Source of the DNA: Thermoanaerobaculia bacterium
Lineage (GTDB): Bacteria > Acidobacteriota > Thermoanaerobaculia > Gp7-AA8
Assembly (NCBI GenBank): GCA_017883205.1
Contig: JADGNZ010000001.1
Location: 1-64,000 of the forward strand
Length of the DNA: 64,000 bases
Direction: 5' to 3'
Below the pieces are notes generated by a model. It saw only the letters and a program-made list of their open reading frames with translations. It was not told the DNA's origin and did not search any database. A program made the translations under genes and the position numbers. Each line of letters starts with the position of its first letter. Within the stretch, counting starts at the first letter, position 1. Shown here piece by piece: positions 17,485 through 25,449 of the stretch.

Positions 17485-18917
17485 ACACGCACCTCGCCAA
17501 CATCCGATCTGATCTGCGTACGTTCGGCATCGAGAATGGGATCGACATCCTCGATCAGGAACTTTTCCGTCTGCTGCGTCGACAAGCCGGTGAACGCATC
17601 AGGCCGCGCCATTTCCTCGATCGATGCTCGATCGATGCCGAAGAATGAATCCGCGGCGATACGGTCGAGAAGATCGTTGTCGCTCGCACCCGATTTCAGC
17701 CTGCCGGCTGCGGCCTGCGAGTGAATCCGCACGCGCTCGTGCAGCACCTGGCGATCGCCGCCGCGCCGCACGCCTTCCATCATCAGATTCTCCGTCATCA
17801 TGAAGGGGAGCTCCCGCCGGACGTTCGCCGCGATCACTTCCTCGTGAACGACGAGCCCGGCAGCGATGTTGTCATAGATCAGTGCGATTCCATCGGCAGC
17901 GAGAAAGGCCTCCGGAACGGCGATGCGCCGGTTGGCGGAGTCATCGAGCGTGCGCTCGAACCATTGCGTGGCGGCGGTGAAGGCGGGATTCAGAGCGTTG
18001 ACGATGAGATGCCGCGCCAGCGCATCGATTCGCTCCGCGCGCATCGGGTTGCGCTTGTACGCCATGGCCGAGGAGCCGACCTGATCGTCCTCGAACGGCT
18101 CTTCGATCTCGCGCAGATGCTGGAGAAGGCGCATGTCGTAGCCGAATTTCGATGCGGACTGCGCGAAGCCCGACAGCACGTTCACCACCTGCGAGTCGAC
18201 CTTGCGCGAGTACGTCTGACCGGAGACGGGATAGCTTCGAGTCATCCCCACCTTCTCGGCGACGAGTTGCTCCAGGCGATTGACCTTCGCGGCGTCCCCG
18301 TCGAAGAGACTGAGGAACGACGCTTGCGTTCCGGTCGCACCTTTCACGCCGAGGAGTGCAAGGCTCGCGGTGCGAAACTCGACTTCGCGGTAATCGAGCA
18401 GAAGATCGTGGAGCCAGAGCGTGGCGCGCTTTCCGACCGTGGTGAGCTGCGCCGGCTGAAAATGCGTGAAGGCGAGCGCCGGAGTGGCGCGCCAGTGCCA
18501 GGCGAAATCGCGCAGCTTAGCCATCACGTTCACGATACGCCGCCGGATGATGGCCAGCGCCTCGCTCATCTGGAGGATGTCGGTGTTGTCGGTTACGAAC
18601 GCCGAGGTCGCGCCGAGGTGGATGATGCCTTTCGCGGATGGCGCCTGCAGGCCGTAGGCGTAAATGTGCGACATGACGTCGTGCCGGATCTCGCGCTCGC
18701 GGCGCTCCGCATCGGCGTAGTTGATGTCGTTGGCGTGTGCTTTCAGCTCGGCGATCTGAGCATCCGTAAACGCCAACCCCAACTCCCGCTCGGCCTCGGC
18801 AAGCGCAATCCAGAGTCGCCGCCATGTCCGAAACTTGTAGTCGGCCGAGAAGAGATACGACATTTCCTTCGAGGCATATCGATCCGTGAGAGGGTTCTGT
18901 GCGGCGTCGCGCGTCAC
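17481..18917 (-). CDS. purB: Adenylosuccinate lyase
   Basis: 478 aa. It splits adenylosuccinate and SAICAR in purine synthesis. The fumarase/aspartase superfamily signature is present as GSSAMAYKRNPMRAERI, along with THFQPAQLTTVGKR and LGATSAFVTDN with the catalytic residues. It is slightly longer than B. subtilis PurB and closer to the eukaryotic-like 470-480-aa group. The start is a GTG with TATAAT 8 nt upstream and no Shine-Dalgarno, so the message is probably leaderless. rlpA follows with an ATGA overlap. Confidence 0.95.
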   Translation of the reverse strand: MTRDAAQNPLTDRYASKEMSYLFSADYKFRTWRRLWIALAEAERELGLAFTDAQIAELKAHANDINYADAERREREIRHDVMSHIYAYGLQAPSAKGIIHLGATSAFVTDNTDILQMSEALAIIRRRIVNVMAKLRDFAWHWRATPALAFTHFQPAQLTTVGKRATLWLHDLLLDYREVEFRTASLALLGVKGATGTQASFLSLFDGDAAKVNRLEQLVAEKVGMTRSYPVSGQTYSRKVDSQVVNVLSGFAQSASKFGYDMRLLQHLREIEEPFEDDQVGSSAMAYKRNPMRAERIDALARHLIVNALNPAFTAATQWFERTLDDSANRRIAVPEAFLAADGIALIYDNIAAGLVVHEEVIAANVRRELPFMMTENLMMEGVRRGGDRQVLHERVRIHSQAAAGRLKSGASDNDLLDRIAADSFFGIDRASIEEMARPDAFTGLSTQQTEKFLIEDVDPILDAERTQIRSDVGEVRV

Positions 18918-18925
18918 TGATTCGA

Positions 18926-18931
18926 ATTATA
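18926..18931 (-). promoter_or_regulatory. -10 box (TATAAT) for leaderless purB
   Basis: A consensus TATAAT on the minus strand ends 8 nt before the GTG start of purB, in the 59-bp divergent spacer with ftsB. This is one of the clearest leaderless promoters in the window. Confidence 0.6.
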
Positions 18932-18976
18932 CGGCGTTGACAGCGCCGCACTGACCCGCGACACTACCTTTGACAC

Positions 18977-19297
18977 ATGCATCCCGCCGTCACCACACGG
19001 GCTCCACGCCGAGCCGCACAGGCCATCCGCAGAATCGCGGTGGTCCTGGTTGCCGTCTTCGCGTTTGGGGGCGTGGCGTCGCTCTTCTACACCGGGCGCG
19101 CAACCTCGGAGCTGCAGCAATCGCGCAAGCGCATCGAATCGCTCAACGCCGATGTGGCGCAGCTCGAGAAGGAGAATGCCCGCCTTCGCGCGGAGGTCGA
19201 CAGCGTGAAGAAGTCGACCTACGCGGTCGAGCGGGTGGCCCGCGAAGATCTGGGGATGTCGCGCAAGGGCGAAGTGATTTACCTGCTGGCGAGGTGA
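18977..19297 (+). CDS. ftsB: FtsB/DivIC-like septum formation protein
   Basis: 106 aa. A short cytoplasmic N-terminus, one membrane helix (about 20-38) and a periplasmic coiled coil (about 44-80, ELQQSRKRIESLNADVAQLEKENARLRAEV) are the DivIC/FtsB layout. The C-terminal YAVERVAREDLGMSRKGEVIY is the family signature. It links FtsL and FtsQ in the divisome. A TACCTT lies 6 nt before the ATG, so it may be leaderless. Two GC hairpins follow. Confidence 0.85.
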   Translation: MHPAVTTRAPRRAAQAIRRIAVVLVAVFAFGGVASLFYTGRATSELQQSRKRIESLNADVAQLEKENARLRAEVDSVKKSTYAVERVAREDLGMSRKGEVIYLLAR

Positions 19298-19365
19298 TTG
19301 CGCCGCCCGGTGGGCGGCGCGTTGTCGGTTGTCGGTTGGTTGCGCCGCTGACGCGGCGCGTTGTC
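19298..19365. terminator. Tandem pair of GC hairpins between ftsB and the M28 peptidase gene
   Basis: Two related units, TTGCGCCGCC-loop-GGCGGCGCGTTGTC (19298-19326) and TTGCGCCGC-loop-GCGGCGCGTTGTC (19340-19365), form strong stems each followed by GTTGTC. They sit between convergent genes and probably end transcription in both directions. The pair looks like a duplicated repeat. Confidence 0.6.
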
Positions 19366-19382
19366 AGATCCACACTACTGAT

Positions 19383-21647
19383 TCACTTTCCGCGCAGCGT
19401 CTCCAGGTTCTTCTCCGTCTGCGCGATGTACGCGTTGATCACGCCTGCGGCGATCTCGATCTGGCGGTTTGCTTCGCTCCACTCCTTCTGTTCGATCGCT
19501 TCACGCACGCCGGGCACGGTCTTGACGCCGTAGCCGGTATAGAAGCCGGGCGCGTAGATCTGGTGGCGGAACCACGGCCGTCGCGGCAATCCGTCCGCGC
19601 GAAGCAGTGACTGCTCGATGTGCATCAAGGCCTGATCGGCAGCCGCCTGACGTGCGGTTGCATCGGCGGGCAAAGCTGCCGCAGCCCGGTCGAACGCACG
19701 CGCACTTTCTTTGAGATGCAAAACCGCATTCTGCAGCGGCGCGAAATTGAGGTACTCCCCGGCCGCTTCCGCCTTCGGCGCCACGAACGGTTTTGTCGGA
19801 TCGGCGGCGATCTCGTAGGTGCGCTCGCGCACGAGACGGTTTCGCTCGTCGATATCCTGGCGTGTCTTCTCGGCCAGCTTCGTCAGCTCGTCGAGGTAGC
19901 GGGACATCGTGTCGGCGAAGGTGCTCAACTCGAATGGAAGCACGTCCGCGTTGGCGAGCCGCAGCACCATCCGCCCCGTCGTCTTCGCCTGCGTCACGCC
20001 GTAATCGAAGGTGGGATCGCCGAACCGCGTGTAGTGATCGAACGAGTCGTACACCGAGTGATACGACCCGCCGCCGCCCTCCCCGCCGTATCCGATGTTC
20101 AGCGCGGCGACGCCGGTGTGCTGCAGGAACGGCGTGTAGTCGGAGCCGGAGCCGAGCGCGTCGAGCCGGATCAGCTCGTGCTCGTGCGCTTCTTTCTTCG
20201 ATTCCGCGTTCCTGGATTCCGCATTCATGTTCAGCATCGCCTCGTGGGCGCGCATGCGCGTGAGGACTGAAACGTTGCGCTCCGGATCGGGAACGTCGCG
20301 CGCAACCTGCGTGACGAGGCGCTCCAGCGTGTGCGAGCCGCCGGCATCGAGGAAACCGCGTCCGTTCGTATCGGAGTTGATGTAGACCACGCCGTTACGC
20401 CGAAGGTCGTCCGCGTGCGTCTCCGCCCATTCGGTCGATCCGATGAGTCCTTCCTCTTCGCCGTCCCACGCCGCGAACTGGATCGTCCGTTTCGGACGCC
20501 AGCCGCTCTTCGCCAGCTCGCCGATCGCTCTTGCTTCCTCCAGCTCCGCGACCAGACCGCTGATCGGATCGCTCGCGCCGTTCACCCAGGCATCGGAATG
20601 ATTGCCGCGCATGACCCACTCGTCGGGATATTGCGATCCGGCCATGCGCGCGATGACGTCGTACGCAGGCACCATGTTCCAGTTGAACTCGAGCGCGAGG
20701 TGGACGCGGGATGGACCAGGCCCGAGGTGATAGGTGATCGGCAGCGCGCCACGCCAGTCAGGAGGCGCAACCGGACCTCCGAGCGCGCGCAGCAGCGGCA
20801 GTGCATCCGAATACGAGATCGGCAACACCGGGATCTTCGTGATGACCTCGGCGTCTTTGCGGTCGATGCGCTTCGCGTCCGCGGTCGCTCCGATGCCGGG
20901 CGTGAGCGGGTCGCCGGGATGGACGGGCATGTCCATCACCGAGCCGCGTTGCGCGCCGTTCTCGTTGCGGTAGGCACCTTTCGGATAGACGTCGCCCTGC
21001 GCGTAGCCATCGTCACGAGGATCGGAGTAGATGATGCAGCCGATGGCGCCATGCTCGGCAGCGACTTTCGGTTTGATGCCGCGCCACGAACCGCCGTAGC
21101 GCGTGATGACGATCTTCCCCTTCACGTCGACGCCGTTTCGCTCGAGCAACTCGTAGTCGGCAGGGATGCCGTAGTTCGCGTAGACGAGATCGCCGGTGAC
21201 ATCACCATCGATCGAGTAGGCGTTGTAGGTCGGAAGCTGCTCGCTGGTCTGTCCCGACGTCGCATCACCGGGCACTGGCGGTTCGGCGAGCTTCGCGATG
21301 AAACGCTCAGGCGCGATGAGCTCGACGACGCGCCGCTTCGGCGTCGGGAAGAGCACGCTGAACTCTTCGATCTTCGTATCGTAGCCCCACGACTTGAACG
21401 ACGCTGCGATGAATACCTGGTTGTCGTGATCGTAGGTGGAGCCGAGGTGATGCGGCCGCGCGGAAAGGCGCTTCATCCAATCGCGAAGCTCGTCGCGTTT
21501 CAGCGACGAATCGAACTGCGCTTCGAGCGCACGTTCCTTCGCGGCAGTTGCCGTGCTGAATCCGAGCATCGGCGGATCTGCTGCAGGTGTCTGGGCGAAC
21601 AGGGTGGTGGCGAGAAAGACGGCAAGTGCGAGAACAGTGCGGCGCAT
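19383..21647 (-). CDS. Secreted M28 metallopeptidase, glutamate carboxypeptidase II type
   Basis: 754 aa with a signal peptide (MRRTVLALAVFLATTLFA). A PA insert (about 130-300) is followed by the M28 zinc peptidase domain: GNHSDAW (zinc His and Asp), DGEEEGLIGSTEW (catalytic and bridging Glu), SDTNGRGF, and SYHSVYDSFDHY with the last zinc His. A transferrin-receptor-like dimerisation domain forms the C-terminus (about 600-754). This is the domain order of human PSMA/GCPII and bacterial relatives that remove C-terminal glutamate or short peptides. TACAAT ends 8 nt before the ATG, so it is probably leaderless. Confidence 0.92.
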   Translation of the reverse strand: MRRTVLALAVFLATTLFAQTPAADPPMLGFSTATAAKERALEAQFDSSLKRDELRDWMKRLSARPHHLGSTYDHDNQVFIAASFKSWGYDTKIEEFSVLFPTPKRRVVELIAPERFIAKLAEPPVPGDATSGQTSEQLPTYNAYSIDGDVTGDLVYANYGIPADYELLERNGVDVKGKIVITRYGGSWRGIKPKVAAEHGAIGCIIYSDPRDDGYAQGDVYPKGAYRNENGAQRGSVMDMPVHPGDPLTPGIGATADAKRIDRKDAEVITKIPVLPISYSDALPLLRALGGPVAPPDWRGALPITYHLGPGPSRVHLALEFNWNMVPAYDVIARMAGSQYPDEWVMRGNHSDAWVNGASDPISGLVAELEEARAIGELAKSGWRPKRTIQFAAWDGEEEGLIGSTEWAETHADDLRRNGVVYINSDTNGRGFLDAGGSHTLERLVTQVARDVPDPERNVSVLTRMRAHEAMLNMNAESRNAESKKEAHEHELIRLDALGSGSDYTPFLQHTGVAALNIGYGGEGGGGSYHSVYDSFDHYTRFGDPTFDYGVTQAKTTGRMVLRLANADVLPFELSTFADTMSRYLDELTKLAEKTRQDIDERNRLVRERTYEIAADPTKPFVAPKAEAAGEYLNFAPLQNAVLHLKESARAFDRAAAALPADATARQAAADQALMHIEQSLLRADGLPRRPWFRHQIYAPGFYTGYGVKTVPGVREAIEQKEWSEANRQIEIAAGVINAYIAQTEKNLETLRGK

Positions 21648-21655
21648 GGGCGGGG

Positions 21656-21661
21656 ATTGTA
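21656..21661 (-). promoter_or_regulatory. -10 box (TACAAT) for the leaderless M28 peptidase gene
   Basis: The minus-strand TACAAT ends 8 nt before the ATG at 21647. The same TACAATCCC sequence precedes the amidase gene. Confidence 0.5.
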
Positions 21662-21720
21662 ATTTGGAGATTCGCTCGACGGCGGGCTTTTCGCGAGAAA
21701 CTGACGGAAGGGTTGCCTGT

Positions 21721-21726
21721 TAAGAT
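21721..21726 (+). promoter_or_regulatory. -10 box (TAAGAT) for hicBA
   Basis: TAAGAT ends 7 nt before the ATG at 21734. This favours that ATG over the in-frame one at 21725, which would lie inside the box. Confidence 0.4.
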
Positions 21727-21733
21727 GAACGGT

Positions 21734-21943
21734 ATGACTGAGTACACAGCGATCGTGAAGAAGTCCGGTGACGCTTGGATTGGTTGGATCGAAGAAGTTC
21801 CCGGAGTCAACTGCCAGGAGAGCACACGAGAAGAGTTGTTGGCGACGCTCCGGATAACGCTCGCGGAGGCGCTCGAGTTCAACCGTGCTGATGCCCGCTC
21901 CGCAGCAACGGAGGACTTCGAGGAGATTCGTATTGCAGTATGA
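21734..21943 (+). CDS. hicB: HicB-like antitoxin
   Basis: 69 aa. The partial RNase H-like fold typical of HicB antitoxins is visible: MTEYTAIVKKSGDAWIGWIEEVPGVNCQESTREELLATL, then a helix with EALEFN. It would neutralise the HicA mRNA interferase and may repress its own promoter. It lacks the C-terminal DNA-binding extension found in longer HicBs. The antitoxin is encoded first and overlaps hicA by 4 nt (ATGA), ensuring coupled translation. Confidence 0.85.
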   Translation: MTEYTAIVKKSGDAWIGWIEEVPGVNCQESTREELLATLRITLAEALEFNRADARSAATEDFEEIRIAV

Positions 21944-22134
21944 AACGCCGCGCTCCGGAGCGATGGCTGAGCGATCATGGCTGCACGCTGCTGCGTGAGG
22001 GTTCGCGTCACTCCTGGTACGTCAACGTGAGCCTCAACCGGCGTTCCGCAGTTCCGCGACACGCCGAAATCGGGGACGACTTGATTCGCAAGATCTGCCG
22101 GGACCTGGGCATTGCCAGACCTGAACACACATGA
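21940..22134 (+). CDS. hicA: HicA-like mRNA interferase toxin
   Basis: 64 aa, with the double-stranded-RNA-binding-like HicA/YcfA fold. The active-site motif G-S-R-H (EGSRHSWYVN) contains the catalytic His, and the C-terminus VPRHAEIGDDLIRKICRDLGI is the family signature. It cleaves mRNA and stops growth when HicB is lost. The gene is in a 4-nt overlap after hicB; the reversed order (antitoxin first) is common among short HicBA pairs. Confidence 0.88.
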   Translation: MKRRAPERWLSDHGCTLLREGSRHSWYVNVSLNRRSAVPRHAEIGDDLIRKICRDLGIARPEHT

Positions 22135-22233
22135 GTTCCTGACCGGGTCACGGTTTCACGCCTGAAATGCGTTTATTAAATCCCGGGCCCGATCCCACTG
22201 CACAACGGCGCCCACGTACGGTACGCTGCCCAT

Positions 22234-22749
22234 GTGTCGATCGTCTTCGTCGCCGGCAGTGCTGCCGATGTCTTTGCACCAGATCTCGCGCAGGCCATTG
22301 ACGCCGAACTTCGGGAACGATTTCCCGCGCTCGGATTTGTGGAGGCCGAGGCCTATCGCTCCGATCCGGTCGAAGCGATTGGATGGTCGAAATTGCAGGA
22401 GAGCGTCATGCGCGCGATCCCCTCTGCGCCGCAGATCTCCGGCATCGACGCCTACCAATCGGTCTATCTGCCTCTGCCGTTCGCGAACGTGGAGCACATC
22501 CTCATCCCGACTGTCGCCGATCCGCTGGAGGCCGGAAGCCTGCCCGTCCTTCTCGATGAGCTGCGCCTCTTTGCCACGAGCGCCGCTCTACCGACCGACG
22601 ATGTTGAGCTGCTGCAGCTCGCGGCGAAGTACCTCGAGGATGATGCGCTTTTCGATGCCGACCTCGACGTGCAGACGTACGTGCAGCTTTTTCTGACAGC
22701 CAAGCAGGCGGCAGCGCACGGCGTGCCGTTGTGGATTGCGGTGGAGTGA
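22234..22749 (+). CDS. Hypothetical protein, 171 aa
   Basis: The start is a GTG with TACGCT 6 nt upstream and no Shine-Dalgarno. The protein is acidic, soluble and lacks signal peptide or membrane segments; predicted strands (VSIVFVAGSAADVF, VEHILIPTV) alternate with helices. I do not recognise the family. Coding potential is good (strong G/C third positions). It lies after hicBA and 87 bp before mprF, but the palindrome ATCTCGCG/CGCGAGAT at 22748-22765 probably separates it from mprF. Confidence 0.65.
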   Translation: MSIVFVAGSAADVFAPDLAQAIDAELRERFPALGFVEAEAYRSDPVEAIGWSKLQESVMRAIPSAPQISGIDAYQSVYLPLPFANVEHILIPTVADPLEAGSLPVLLDELRLFATSAALPTDDVELLQLAAKYLEDDALFDADLDVQTYVQLFLTAKQAAAHGVPLWIAVE

Positions 22750-22765
22750 TCTCGCGGTCGCGAGA
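22748..22765. terminator. Perfect palindromic hairpin (ATCTCGCG-GT-CGCGAGAT)
   Basis: Eight-bp perfect arms with a 2-nt centre overlap the stop region of the hypothetical gene. No T run follows, so this could be a terminator-like stem or a repeat; similar CTCGCG/CGCGAG stems occur near 52335. Confidence 0.4.
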
Positions 22766-22822
22766 TCTCGCGGGTTCTGCACTCCGCGAATGAGCGACCG
22801 CGCGACAGCAACCGCGACCGCA

Positions 22823-22828
22823 TAGAAT
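22823..22828 (+). promoter_or_regulatory. -10 box (TAGAAT) for leaderless mprF
   Basis: TAGAAT ends 8 nt before the mprF ATG. No Shine-Dalgarno is present. Confidence 0.5.
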
Positions 22829-22836
22829 CACCACGA

Positions 22837-25386
22837 ATGGATCGACTCAAACGGCTCGTGCCGTTTCTCAAACCGCTTCTGGTGCTGGCTCTGTTCGCCA
22901 TCGCGCTGCGGGTACTGCAAGACACGCTGGCTGGGTACCGCTATCGCCAAGTCCTCGCCTACATCAACACTCTTCCGCGCCAACAAATCGTTCTCGCTGT
23001 CGTCCTCACGCTCCTCAGCTACCTGGTGATGACCGGCTACGACACCCTGGCCTTCCGTTATATCCGGCATCCGCTTCCGTACTTCAAGATTGCTCTGGCC
23101 TCGTTCATCGGCTACGCCTTCAACAACAGCGTCGGCTTCTCCGGGCTCGTGGGCGGCTCGCTGCGCTTCCGGCTCTACAACGCATGGCGACTCACCGCCG
23201 TCCAGATCGCCAAAGTCATCGCCTTCTGCACAATCACCTTCTGGCTCGGTTTCGTCCTGCTCGGCGGGGTTTTCTTTCTGGCCACGCCGCCGGAGATTCC
23301 CCCCTCGATTCATTTGCCATTCGTCTCGATCCGTCTCCTCGGCATCGTGCTTCTTCTGCCGGCGATCGGCTACCTGCTCTGGATCGCAATCCGCCGCCAG
23401 CCGATCCGCTTCAAACAGTGGGAGTTCGAGCTGCCGTCGCCGGGATTGTTTCTGGCGCAGGTCACGACCTCGTGCCTCGATTGGATTCTCGCCGCCAGCG
23501 TTCTCTACATCCTGCTGCCGGTCTCGCTGCCGCTGACGTTCAGCCAGTTCTTATGCGTCTTCCTTCTGGCGCAGATCGCCGGCGTCGCCTCCAGTGTGCC
23601 TGGCGGCCTGGGCATTTTCGAGGCCATCATCATCGTCTTCCTGGTGCCATTCTTCTCGGCATCGTCGATCCTCGGCGCGCTCGTTGCCTTTCGCGCCATC
23701 TACTACCTGCTACCGCTCCTTGTGGCCATCGTGCTGCTGGCGATTCACGAGATCGTCGAGAGGCGCGAAGGGGTGGCAAAAGCGTGGAGGATCTTCGGGC
23801 GATGGGCACCGGGCCTCGCGCCGCAGCTTCTCGCCTTCACAACCTTCGTCGGCGGCGCGGTGCTCCTCTTTTCCGGCGCAACGCCGACACTTCCAGGACG
23901 TCTCGGTTTTCTTCGCCGTGTCGTGCCCCTCCCGATCCTCGAGCTGTCACACTTCTTCGGATCGATTACCGGCGCGGCGTTGTTGCTGCTCGCGCGCGGG
24001 CTGCAACGGCGCCTCGACGGGGCATACCAGGTCACCCTGGGAGTGCTCGGTGCGGGCATCCTGTTCCAGCTCTTCAAAGGCGGCGACTTCGAAGAAGCCA
24101 TCATCCTGGCCGTGATGTTGTTCGCTCTCGTGGCGTCCCGGCGCCACTTCTACCGCAAGGCCGCTCTCCTCAATGAAGGGTTCGGGCCGGGATGGATCAC
24201 CGCCATCATCCTGGTTGTGATTACCTCGGCCTGGCTGGGTTTCTTCAGCTACAAACACGTCGAGTATTCGCGCGATCTTTGGTGGCACTTCCAGTTCCGC
24301 GCCGACGCGCCACGGTTTCTGCGAGCCTCAGTCGGTGTCATCGCGGTGTTGCTTCTGTTTTCCATCCAGCGGCTGCTCCGTCCCGCACCCGAGGAGCCCG
24401 ATCCGCCGCGGATTGAAGAGGTCGAGCATGCCGCCGCAATCATCGTCAACGAGAAGAACAGCCAGACCAACCTCGCCCTGCTCGGCGACAAGCCACTGCT
24501 TTTCAGCCCGAGCGGACGAGCATTCATCATGTACGGCATCGAAGGCCGCAGTTGGATTGCCATGGGCGATCCGATCGGCGCCGAAGACGAAAAACAGGAG
24601 CTGATCTGGCAGTTCCGCGAGTTGTGCGATCTGCACGCCGGCTGGCCTGTGTTCTACGAAGTGCAGCGGCAGAACATGCACTTGTATCTCGACCTCGGGC
24701 TGACGCTGTTGAAGGTCGGCGAACAGGGGCGCGTGAGGCTGGAGGACTTTTCGCTCGAAGGGCGCCACCGCAAATGGATGCGCTACGTACTGCGTCGCGT
24801 CGAGGCGGAGGGCTGCCGTTTCGAGATCATCGATCCGGGGCCGGTCATCGAAGAGCTCCGCGTCATCTCCGATTCCTGGCTCGCCGAGAAGCGTACGCGC
24901 GAGAAAGGCTTTTCCCTCGGCTTCTTCTCCGAGCAGTACATCCGCCGCTGCAAGGTTGCGGTCGTGCGGCGGGGCGATCGCATCGTGGCCTTCTCCAATC
25001 TGTGGGAGGGGGCAGGCGTCGAGCTGTCCGGCGACCTCATGCGCCACCTGCCCGACGCGCCCAACGGAGTGATGGACTACATGTTCGTAAGCCTCATTCT
25101 CTGGGCGAAAGAGCACGGATACCATTGGTTTAACCTGGGCATGGCTCCGCTGTCCGGATTGGAGAACCGCTCGCTGGGCACCATCTGGAACCGCATGGGT
25201 GCGCTCGCCTATCGCTTCGGCGAAAACTTCTACAACTTCCAGGGCCTGCGACAGTACAAGGAGAAGTTCGACCCCGTGTGGGAGCCGATGTACCTGGCCA
25301 GTCCCGGAGGATTTGTCTTGCCTCGGGTCCTCACGAACCTCGCTGCGCTCATCTCGGGAGGATTACGCGGAGTGATCACGAAGTAG
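22837..25386 (+). CDS. mprF: Phosphatidylglycerol lysyltransferase/flippase MprF
   Basis: 849 aa, the usual size. The N-terminal half has a lipid flippase domain with about eight helices and the motifs GYAFNNSVGFSGLVGGSLRFR and SSVPGGLGIFE, and further helices extend to about 500. The C-terminal cytosolic domain (about 545-849, DUF2156) is the aminoacyl-tRNA-dependent transferase: FSPSGRAFIMYGIEGRSWIAMGDP and KLYNFQGLRQYKEKF-like FYNFQGLRQYKEKFDP near the end. It adds lysine or alanine to phosphatidylglycerol and exposes the product on the outer leaflet, lowering negative charge and resisting cationic peptides. It is transcribed alone. Confidence 0.93.
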   Translation: MDRLKRLVPFLKPLLVLALFAIALRVLQDTLAGYRYRQVLAYINTLPRQQIVLAVVLTLLSYLVMTGYDTLAFRYIRHPLPYFKIALASFIGYAFNNSVGFSGLVGGSLRFRLYNAWRLTAVQIAKVIAFCTITFWLGFVLLGGVFFLATPPEIPPSIHLPFVSIRLLGIVLLLPAIGYLLWIAIRRQPIRFKQWEFELPSPGLFLAQVTTSCLDWILAASVLYILLPVSLPLTFSQFLCVFLLAQIAGVASSVPGGLGIFEAIIIVFLVPFFSASSILGALVAFRAIYYLLPLLVAIVLLAIHEIVERREGVAKAWRIFGRWAPGLAPQLLAFTTFVGGAVLLFSGATPTLPGRLGFLRRVVPLPILELSHFFGSITGAALLLLARGLQRRLDGAYQVTLGVLGAGILFQLFKGGDFEEAIILAVMLFALVASRRHFYRKAALLNEGFGPGWITAIILVVITSAWLGFFSYKHVEYSRDLWWHFQFRADAPRFLRASVGVIAVLLLFSIQRLLRPAPEEPDPPRIEEVEHAAAIIVNEKNSQTNLALLGDKPLLFSPSGRAFIMYGIEGRSWIAMGDPIGAEDEKQELIWQFRELCDLHAGWPVFYEVQRQNMHLYLDLGLTLLKVGEQGRVRLEDFSLEGRHRKWMRYVLRRVEAEGCRFEIIDPGPVIEELRVISDSWLAEKRTREKGFSLGFFSEQYIRRCKVAVVRRGDRIVAFSNLWEGAGVELSGDLMRHLPDAPNGVMDYMFVSLILWAKEHGYHWFNLGMAPLSGLENRSLGTIWNRMGALAYRFGENFYNFQGLRQYKEKFDPVWEPMYLASPGGFVLPRVLTNLAALISGGLRGVITK

Positions 25387-25395
25387 CGCCTCACC

Positions 25396-25417
25396 GCAAA
25401 GACAAGAGTGTCTGCGC
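25396..25417. repeat. Short hairpin repeat related to that at 13507
   Basis: GCAAAGACA-AGAG-TGTCTGCGC, 10 nt after the mprF stop. It shares the AGACA/TGTCT stem and GAG loop with the 13507-13528 copy. Confidence 0.6.
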
Positions 25418-25435
25418 GGCGGTCAACTCCTAAAT

Positions 25436-25441
25436 TACAAT
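25436..25441 (+). promoter_or_regulatory. -10 box (TACAAT) for the leaderless amidase gene
   Basis: TACAAT ends 8 nt before the ATG at 25450; no Shine-Dalgarno is present. Confidence 0.5.
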
Positions 25442-25449
25442 CCCGCGCC